A stretch of DNA of 40,634 nucleotides from JBAZGH01 sp041652935. GTDB taxonomy: Bacteria > Patescibacteriota > Patescibacteriia > Patescibacteriales > XYC2-FULL-47-12. Position numbers and translations under genes: made by a program. The DNA is taken from the NCBI GenBank assembly GCA_041652935.1, contig JBAZGH010000004.1, positions 1 through 40,634 on the forward strand, written 5' to 3'. Of this stretch, positions 35,455-40,634 are shown piece after piece; within the stretch, counting starts at the first letter, position 1; the number at the start of each line of letters is the position of its first letter. Under the pieces are notes generated by a model, which worked only from the letters and a program-made list of their open reading frames with translations, was not told the origin of the DNA and ran no database searches.

Positions 35455-35533
35455 TTAAAGTTCCTAAAAGGAGCTAATTCCGAATTATTCGGGATAAAAT
35501 TCTAGCGTTAAAAACGCAGAAGGAGTTCTTATC

Positions 35534-36721
35534 ATGAAGAAAATGTTCCTATCGTTTCTTTTGGCGTTATTGGTTGTTTCGCAGTCGTTTGCCGGTATTT
35601 TGAACCGGCCCGGCAACGCGGCCACGGCCCGCGACCTTGGCACCTCCGGCGCCTTTACGGTCGCCGATCCCGAGGGCGCGTCGGCGATATTTTTGAATCC
35701 CGCCGCCCTGACAAAGATTGAAGTCTGGGCGTGGGATTTGGGATTAATCGGCCTCACGACCGACTTTTCCTATGACCGCGATTCCGCGCTCGGTGGCGGC
35801 AGTTTTAACGCCCGGGATGAGTTTTTCATTATGCCTTACGGCGCAATCGCCTACCGCTGGGAAGACTTTGTTTTCGCCATCGGGATTGACGCGCCCTACG
35901 GCATGGCGGCGGACTACGGCGACAGCTTGGGGTTTGACACCTATATGTCATTTACCGATCTGTCAGTCGGCGCGGCCTGGGAGTTAAACGAGTATTTTTC
36001 TCTCGGTGCGGCGTTCAAAGTCGCCTACGGGGACGTGGATCTGCGGATGCCGCTTATGGATCCGACCGGAACTATGTTTCTCGGGTTGACAACTACCGAA
36101 GCGAACGGATTCGGCTACGGTTTCCAGCTCGGGGCGCTGCTTGATATTGATCCGTTCGCAATCGGGATCGTGTATTCTCCGTCGATAAAAGTCAAAATTG
36201 ACGGGGACACAAAGTTTCCGACCGCGGTCGGCATTGGCTCGGATGGGATGTCCGCCAATATCTACCAGCCGGAGCGGTTCGGAATCGGCGCCTCTTGGCA
36301 GGCGCTGGATGAGTTGAAAGTCGGTTTGTCGTATTTCCGCACCGATTACGGAAAGAACGGCGAGGTGTCGGTTGATTATGATAATCTGCCGACTAACACC
36401 ATGGATCTTGGCTGGGGAGTAGTCGATGCAGTCCATGCCGGCTTAGAGTATAAGCCGGACGATGTTTGGACACTGCGAACCGGCGCCGGCTGGATGTCGG
36501 GAGGTACTCCTGATTATTCACCGCCGTCTATTCCGGACGGGGACGGCTGGATTGTTTCCGGCGGGGTCGGCTGCCGCATCGCCCGCAATACCTATTTGGA
36601 CGCGGGCATCGGCTATTATTGGGCTGACCGCGACGTATCAGTCAGTCCCAGAAATATCGGCGCCGGGGACATTGAGATGGCAGGTTTTGTCTTCGGCATT
36701 GGGATCCGGCAGGAGTTTTAA
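35534..36721 (+). CDS. FadL/OmpP1-like outer membrane beta-barrel protein
   Basis: 395 residues. A signal peptide (1-20, ending in QSFAG) is followed by the FadL-type hatch region LGTSGAFTVADPEGASAIFLNPAALT (about 35-60), with the NPA motif typical of the family. Then alternating-strand barrel sequences (YGAIAYRWEDFVFAIGIDAPYGM, NEYFSLGAAFKVAYGDV, FGIGASWQALDELKVGLSY, HAGLEYKPDDVWTLRTGAGW) and a C-terminal FGIGIRQEF ending in Phe, the BAM sorting signal. FadL proteins bring long-chain fatty acids or hydrophobic compounds across an outer membrane. That is unexpected in a Patescibacteria cell, which is thought to have no outer membrane. GC content is visibly higher than in flanking genes, suggesting transfer from a Gram-negative bacterium. 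Confidence 0.85.
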   Translation: MKKMFLSFLLALLVVSQSFAGILNRPGNAATARDLGTSGAFTVADPEGASAIFLNPAALTKIEVWAWDLGLIGLTTDFSYDRDSALGGGSFNARDEFFIMPYGAIAYRWEDFVFAIGIDAPYGMAADYGDSLGFDTYMSFTDLSVGAAWELNEYFSLGAAFKVAYGDVDLRMPLMDPTGTMFLGLTTTEANGFGYGFQLGALLDIDPFAIGIVYSPSIKVKIDGDTKFPTAVGIGSDGMSANIYQPERFGIGASWQALDELKVGLSYFRTDYGKNGEVSVDYDNLPTNTMDLGWGVVDAVHAGLEYKPDDVWTLRTGAGWMSGGTPDYSPPSIPDGDGWIVSGGVGCRIARNTYLDAGIGYYWADRDVSVSPRNIGAGDIEMAGFVFGIGIRQEF

Positions 36722-36746
36722 AACTGCAGGATGAATTACGCCAATT

Positions 36747-36797
36747 ATCGCCTGATTAGAATCCTATTCATAGGAGGAGAATCAGGCGTTTCTTTTT
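36747..36797 (+). terminator. terminator of the outer-membrane-protein gene
   Basis: CGCCTGATT and AATCAGGCG flank an inner TCCTAT/ATAGGA stem, followed by TTTCTTTTTTT. Confidence 0.85.
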
Positions 36798-36806
36798 TTA
36801 TGAATA

Positions 36807-36834
36807 TTGACTTCCCATGCTGCAATGATAATAT
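36807..36834 (+). promoter_or_regulatory. promoter of PsbP-like protein gene A
   Basis: TTGACT (36807-36812), 16 nt, TGA-TAATAT (36826-36834). The -10 box and the whole leader from AATGATAATATATAACG to the start codon match those of gene B at 38574-38614. Confidence 0.75.
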
Positions 36835-36864
36835 ATAACGTTAATATTTTAACTAAAAAATAAT

Positions 36865-37482
36865 ATGAAAAAATCACTAACAATCACAATTATTTCAATC
36901 ATTATCCTTGCCCTTATCGGTGGCGGCGTATACTTACAATTAACAAGTAACAAGGAACAAGTAACAGATGACCCCAATCAGAATAACGAGCAGGTGGTTA
37001 ATAATGAAGGAGAGGAGAACGGTGATGTGGAAGAAGAAATAGACACCAGCGACTGGCTAACCTACCGCAACGAGGAGTATGGGTTTGAGTTTAAGTATCC
37101 GGCAGAATATACTGCACGAGACATTACAAAATTTATGACAGAAAATTCAAATAATAGACCATGGTATCAGCAACCAGGTTACTTATTGGATTATACAGAA
37201 GTTAATAATATAAATTCAAAAAATAAATTATTAATTTTTAAATTATTAAATACCACAAATGAACTACAGATTCAATCATCAGGGGGGTGGGAATTCATTA
37301 AGAAGATAAAAGATGAAGTTACGAATAATAATGCAGTAAAGATTTTCGCAATTGATAAAGGTAATCAAGAAATGTATGTTATTTCTAATAATGATAAATC
37401 ATATGTTTTTTTCTATGATAAAAATAAAGTTGATGACAATTTATTAAATAAAATTATAGCTACTTTAAAGTTTAGTGATTAG
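36865..37482 (+). CDS. membrane-anchored PsbP-like protein, copy A
   Basis: 205 residues. An N-terminal anchor or signal helix (KKSLTITIISIIILALIGGGVYL, 2-24) is followed by an Asn/Glu-rich linker (25-62) and a domain opening TSDWLTYRNEEYGFEFKYPAEY (about 65-86). The (Y)GF.(F/V)(K/R)YP pattern is shared by PsbP-like and many CPR surface proteins of unknown function. Copy B at 38615 shares the anchor, the TSDWLTYRNEEYGFE segment and the promoter but differs in the rest. The anchor and leader are thus under stronger selection, or were copied more recently, than the domain. No enzyme motif. Confidence 0.6.
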   Translation: MKKSLTITIISIIILALIGGGVYLQLTSNKEQVTDDPNQNNEQVVNNEGEENGDVEEEIDTSDWLTYRNEEYGFEFKYPAEYTARDITKFMTENSNNRPWYQQPGYLLDYTEVNNINSKNKLLIFKLLNTTNELQIQSSGGWEFIKKIKDEVTNNNAVKIFAIDKGNQEMYVISNNDKSYVFFYDKNKVDDNLLNKIIATLKFSD

Positions 37483-37492
37483 ATTCTCCAAA

Positions 37493-37516
37493 ATGCCGTA
37501 AAGTTTTTTACGGCAT
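37493..37516 (+). terminator. hairpin after PsbP-like gene A
   Basis: ATGCCGTAAA and TTTACGGCAT pair over 10 bp. There is only a weak T-run inside, so termination is possible but not certain. A near copy follows gene B at about 39294-39315. Confidence 0.5.
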
Positions 37517-37530
37517 GAATAGGGAATTTT

Positions 37531-37576
37531 GGCCTAGCCGCAGTCTCCCGACCAGCGGAAGGGGACTGCGGCGACA
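37531..37576. repeat. REP palindrome 1, inverted relative to REP 2 and 3
   Basis: GGCC-TA-GCCGCAGTCTCC and GGGGACTGCGGC (hairpin 37537-37572). Relative to the copies after the transposase it is inverted, so REP 1 and REP 2 flank the transposase gene as inverted ends with GGCC on the outside. Confidence 0.8.
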
Positions 37577-37630
37577 AGAACGCCAATCAAAGCTAATTAT
37601 TTTATAAACACCATGCTATACTAAAAGAGT

Positions 37631-38179
37631 ATGGCGGTAAGAAATAAAGTTTTTATACCCAATGAAATATATTTTATAACATTCACTATTTTCGGCTGGC
37701 AGCCGATATTTTTAGATGATAAGTATTGCGGCTTAGTATATAAGTGGTTTGACTACATGAAAGGTAATTATCAGAACAAAATACACAGCTATGTGATAAT
37801 GCCAAACCATATCCATTGTTTAATTTTCATCTCCAACAAATCTCCGCATATCAGCAGATTAATCCAAAACGCCAAAAGGTTTCTCGCCTATCAAATTGTA
37901 AGTATATTAGAAAAAGAAAAGAATCAGGAATTGCTAAACTATTTTCAACAATACGCTAAAACAAAATATAACGCCAAGCATAAAATTTTTACAGACAGGT
38001 ATGACTCTCTCATAATCCAGAGCCAAAAATTATTTTTAGAAAAATTAAACTACATCCATAATAATCCCTGCGCCAAGCATTGGAACCTCGCAGACAGTCC
38101 GGAAGACTATAAATATTCCAGCGCTTCCAATTACATCAAAGATGAAGGATTATATCCGGTTGATATAATTGGATTTTAA
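37631..38179 (+). CDS. REP-associated tyrosine transposase (RAYT, Y1/HUH family)
   Basis: 182 residues. Visible motifs: YFITFTIFGWQPIF (strand 1), the HUH motif VIMPNHIHCLI (about 57-67), and the catalytic-tyrosine helix LEKLNYIHNNPCAKHWN (about 138-154), the pattern of TnpA_REP/IS200-like single-stranded-DNA transposases. It is bounded by inverted REP palindromes (37531-37576 and 38187-38220). RAYTs bind and cut REP hairpins and are thought to spread REP/REPIN elements. It sits between two paralogous surface-protein genes. No second transposon gene is present. Length is that of an intact RAYT. Confidence 0.88.
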   Translation: MAVRNKVFIPNEIYFITFTIFGWQPIFLDDKYCGLVYKWFDYMKGNYQNKIHSYVIMPNHIHCLIFISNKSPHISRLIQNAKRFLAYQIVSILEKEKNQELLNYFQQYAKTKYNAKHKIFTDRYDSLIIQSQKLFLEKLNYIHNNPCAKHWNLADSPEDYKYSSASNYIKDEGLYPVDIIGF

Positions 38180-38186
38180 TTTTATC

Positions 38187-38220
38187 GCCGCAGTCCCTTT
38201 CAGGAGACTGCGGCTTGGCC
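38187..38220. repeat. REP palindrome 2
   Basis: GCCGCAGTCCC (38187-38197) pairs with GGAGACTGCGGC (38203-38214) with one bulged A, then TT-GGCC. Confidence 0.85.
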
Positions 38221-38223
38221 AAA

Positions 38224-38501
38224 ATAAATTAGAGCAAGAAAATAATCAGGCATTGCTCCATTATTTTCAAAAATACGCCAGAACAAAATATAACGCCAAG
38301 CACAAAGTTTTTACAGACAGGTATGACTCTCTCATAATCCAAAGCCAAAAATTATTTTTAGAAAAATTAAACTACATCCATAATAATCCCTGCGCCAAGC
38401 ATTGGAACCTCGCAGACAGTCCGGAAGACTATAAATATTCCAGCGCTTCCAATTACATCAAAGATGAAGGATTATATCCGGTTGATATTATTGGATTTTA
38501 G
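38224..38501 (+). pseudogene. 5'-truncated copy of the RAYT transposase
   Basis: The copy begins abruptly after REP 2, within the codons for LEKEKNQELL of the intact gene (here LEQENNQALL), and continues to the same ending. It lacks the HUH motif and so cannot act by itself. The last 200 nt or so differ from the intact gene at only two or three positions, while the first 80 nt are more diverged, which looks like partial gene conversion or a recent duplication. It ends just before REP 3. An in-frame ATG at 38169 is in the end of the intact gene and is not a real start. Confidence 0.8.
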
Positions 38502-38509
38502 TTTTTGTC

Positions 38510-38543
38510 GCCACAGTCCCCTCCGGGAGACTGCGGCTTGGCC
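38510..38543. repeat. REP palindrome 3
   Basis: GCCACAGTCCC (38510-38520) with GGAGACTGCGGC (38526-38537), one mismatch in the stem, then TT-GGCC. Same orientation as REP 2. Confidence 0.82.
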
Positions 38544-38556
38544 ATAAACCAAAACA

Positions 38557-38584
38557 TTGACATTGTATGTTACAATGATAATAT
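38557..38584 (+). promoter_or_regulatory. promoter of PsbP-like protein gene B
   Basis: TTGACA (38557-38562), 16 nt, TGA-TAATAT (38576-38584), with a leader identical to that of gene A. Confidence 0.8.
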
Positions 38585-38614
38585 ATAACGTTAATATTTT
38601 AACTAAAAAATAAT

Positions 38615-39283
38615 ATGAAAAAATCACTAATAATCACAATTATTTCAATCATTATCCTCGCCTTAATCGGCGGAGGGGCGGTTTGGTATGTAAAAATACA
38701 GAAACAGGAAGTTAATCCGCCGGTGGCGGGGAATGAAGATCGGCAATCTGAAATCATAAATCCTAAATCTGAAATTGGCACTTCGGACTGGCTTACTTAT
38801 CGGAATGAGGAATATGGGTTTGAGGTGAGATATCCGAAGGAGTGGTATTTATACAATTGTAGTAAGGAATATAACAGTCTTTATGTTTTTATGTCAGATG
38901 AAAAAAATAATGCAGGTTGTAATACTAATAGAGGTAGAATTAATATAATGAATACTAAAAATGATTATACAAAATCAACAGTCTATTTAAATAAAAATAG
39001 TAAATACGAAGTTAAAGACGTTGTTATTGGAAATTTAAAATTAAAACAGGTAGACGGTAGTTTTGAAATCGTAGGGGGTGAGGGGGAACAGATATTATCA
39101 GAACCTCAAATGAGGATGATAGAAACATATATACCAAATAATAATGAATTTATTAACTTTACATATTATGAACTATTTAGTTTAAAGGAAGGGGTTGATC
39201 ATTATAGTTTTAAGATTGATCAAGATTTATCCAATATATATATGCGTGTGTTATCTACATTTCATTTTGATAACGAGCAATAG
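38615..39283 (+). CDS. membrane-anchored PsbP-like protein, copy B
   Basis: 222 residues. The anchor helix (KKSLIITIISIIILALIGGGAVW, 2-24) and the segment TSDWLTYRNEEYGFEVRYPKEWYLY (about 52-76) match copy A. The remaining domain (77-222) ends in FTYYELFSLKEGVDHYSFKI and differs strongly from A apart from the fold pattern, and it has two Cys (NCSK and GCNTN). The pair are paralogs carried in a duplicated unit with the same promoter and the same 3' hairpin. The REP/RAYT elements lie between them, so recombination at or after RAYT insertion may have shaped the locus. Function unknown. Confidence 0.6.
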   Translation: MKKSLIITIISIIILALIGGGAVWYVKIQKQEVNPPVAGNEDRQSEIINPKSEIGTSDWLTYRNEEYGFEVRYPKEWYLYNCSKEYNSLYVFMSDEKNNAGCNTNRGRINIMNTKNDYTKSTVYLNKNSKYEVKDVVIGNLKLKQVDGSFEIVGGEGEQILSEPQMRMIETYIPNNNEFINFTYYELFSLKEGVDHYSFKIDQDLSNIYMRVLSTFHFDNEQ

Positions 39284-39408
39284 ATTCTCTAGAATGCCGT
39301 AAAGTTTTTACGGTATAAATAGGAAATTTATTCCTAGTTAGTTCTTTAAAAATTTTATGCCAAAGATGAAGGCAAGTCAGAACAAGACAAATCGAAAGGA
39401 TGTGAATC

Positions 39409-40634
39409 ATGATTACCAAAAAGCAGGTTATTGCGCTATTGATCGTGCTATTCGTGCCACTAATGAGCTATAGTGTGACTAATGATGAAATTGCGAATAA
39501 AGCGTTAGAGTATAACGGCGTCACATTTAGCACATGGCAACAAGGCCAATGTAAAACGTTTGTGCAGAATGTTGTAAGATGGGCGGGAGGTCCTGAAATA
39601 GGAGCAGGATACAAGGAATGTTATGAAATTGCTGGTCGTGAAATCAATTCATCTGAAGCAGTGCGTGGCGATATCATCCAAGTGAGTAGCGATACAAAAC
39701 CTGAAACTGATGATTCCAAAGTTCATACTGCAATAGTATTGCAGAATTACGGTAGCGGAAATTATCAGGTTGTTGATTCTAATTTTGTACCACCGTACGG
39801 TTTAACTGTGGCTATTCACGACTGGAATCCATTAGCAAAGGCATCTGCAGGCTTTTCTCCACATTTTTATCGAGTTGGCGTAGTTCCTATCGGTCTCTAC
39901 CCCAACGGCACCACCAATCAAGCCATCCTCACCCGCTACAACCAATCTGCTCAAGAAGGCCATCCCCTCGGAGATCCGATTAACAACAATTTCAACGCTC
40001 CGCAGGAAGGAACCGAATACGTCCACAATTGGAACGGCGTAATCCTTCAGGATTTCTACGGAGAAAACACTAGATTCTACCACGGCTACACCAGCATTAT
40101 CCTCAATCCCGAAGGCACTCAAGCCCATCTCCTTAAAGAAGGGTTCTGGGACTGCTACACCAGCAACGACGGTTCTGTTGAATATGGCGCTCCGTTCACT
40201 GAAGAGATAACCGCCAGATACGCCAACAGCCCGTTTATCCAAATTGGCGACTACGTCCAAGCGGATAACGAGATTGTCGTGCAGAAATTTCAGCGAGTTG
40301 GAACAACTGATTTTACCGGCAAGCGAACGTTGGTTTACAACAAAGCTAGAGGCGGAGATGCTAGACGTTTCCCAGTCGGTGAGTTTTCCATCGGCTCTGA
40401 CCGTTCGGAAGACGGAGTGCAATGGTACGTTACGGTTGACGATAATCCCGCCAATGACAAGCCATGGCCCAAGGCCGGAGTATTAACTCCAACCGGCAGA
40501 TGGTTCACCAAAGCCATTAAAGACGGACAGCGCTACAACTTCGTCTGCCATGACAGCTATGGCAACCGCAGATGGGGCGAAGGATTTACCGCTGCCATTA
40601 CTGAAGGCAACAGCCAATGGGCAGAACCCGGCGG
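39409..40634 (+). CDS. secreted CHAP/NlpC-P60-like protein, incomplete at the window end
   Basis: At least 408 residues; the frame is open to the last base. A signal peptide (1-20, VIALLIVLFVPLMSYS) is followed by a papain-like amidase region (about 23-150): catalytic-type Cys in GQCKTFVQNVVRWAGG (about 41-56), an RGDIIQV strand, His in VHTAIVLQ (about 105-112) and QVVDSNF. This order Cys-His-Asp/Asn fits CHAP/NlpC enzymes that cut peptidoglycan peptides. Downstream repeats such as GHPLGDPINN and GTEYVHNWNGVILQDF resemble LGFP-type cell-wall-binding modules. A further beta-rich part continues past the window. The start follows AAAGGATG. GC-richer than the backbone, like the other secreted-protein genes here. 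Confidence 0.7.
   Translation, partial: MITKKQVIALLIVLFVPLMSYSVTNDEIANKALEYNGVTFSTWQQGQCKTFVQNVVRWAGGPEIGAGYKECYEIAGREINSSEAVRGDIIQVSSDTKPETDDSKVHTAIVLQNYGSGNYQVVDSNFVPPYGLTVAIHDWNPLAKASAGFSPHFYRVGVVPIGLYPNGTTNQAILTRYNQSAQEGHPLGDPINNNFNAPQEGTEYVHNWNGVILQDFYGENTRFYHGYTSIILNPEGTQAHLLKEGFWDCYTSNDGSVEYGAPFTEEITARYANSPFIQIGDYVQADNEIVVQKFQRVGTTDFTGKRTLVYNKARGGDARRFPVGEFSIGSDRSEDGVQWYVTVDDNPANDKPWPKAGVLTPTGRWFTKAIKDGQRYNFVCHDSYGNRRWGEGFTAAITEGNSQWAEPG

Noticed and set aside
37531..38543. CRISPR array
   Set aside because: The three repeats are hairpins of unequal spacing around a transposase gene, not direct repeats with uniform spacers; no cas gene is present.
26049..40634. Prophage or integrated plasmid
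   Set aside because: No integrase, capsid, portal, terminase or replication gene was found; the GC-rich genes are scattered single units.

Overview
The window looks like a chromosomal piece of a Patescibacteria (Candidate Phyla Radiation, CPR) bacterium assembled from a metagenome. The backbone genes are AT-rich and compact. The gene content fits CPR: a VanW/PG_binding_4 protein, DUF4012, DUF3006, an EndoQ-like PHP nuclease, a divergent DHH protein, a short ValRS, and polysaccharide genes in runs with a VanW neighbourhood. A 10-N scaffold gap sits at 12408-12417. The class within Patescibacteria cannot be fixed from this sequence alone.

Layout. (1) 1-660: the edge of a diversity-generating retroelement (DGR). 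The last 10 codons of a target gene with the end of its variable repeat lie at 1-34. A template-repeat RNA unit with its own promoter and terminator lies at about 243-550. The two repeats differ only at template adenines; no reverse transcriptase is in the window. (2) 668-5840: housekeeping genes on the + strand (TRM11-like RNA methyltransferase, ruvB, rpmF, nusB, rnc, pilT). (3) 5841-9607: a strong promoter, a 13-codon leader ORF, an attenuator-like structure, then 23S and 5S rRNA with long processing stems; no 16S gene is linked upstream. (4) 10053-16858: EndoQ-like nuclease, a Lys/Arg/Ala-rich histone-like protein, a candidate structured ncRNA with a strong promoter, and a minus-strand block (Hsp20, DUF3006, VanW protein, a tRNA locus broken up by palindromic repeats and a decayed GIY-YIG endonuclease, DHH protein). 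(5) 17274-25281: valS, mscS-like, tyrS, argS and a frameshifted DUF4012 gene, all +. (6) 25329-35331: a cell-surface polysaccharide region (Wzz-like, O-antigen ligase/polymerase-like, two GT4 glycosyltransferases, a membrane-anchored propeller-like protein), with two large secreted TP-linker proteins on the minus strand. (7) 35534-40634: a FadL/OmpP1-like outer-membrane barrel gene, two paralogous membrane-anchored lipid-type (PsbP-like) proteins flanking a REP/RAYT transposase unit, and the start of a secreted CHAP/NlpC-like protein that runs off the end.

Two themes run through the window. First, small palindromic or direct repeats have entered almost everything: intergenic DNA, in-frame positions inside at least five protein genes, the 23S rRNA and tRNA genes. 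Second, a set of visibly GC-richer, single-gene units for secreted proteins (26049-28751, 28918-29895, 35534-36721, 39409-end) carry textbook promoters, Shine-Dalgarno sites and terminators and stand apart from the AT-rich backbone genes. The most notable system is the DGR at the left edge.
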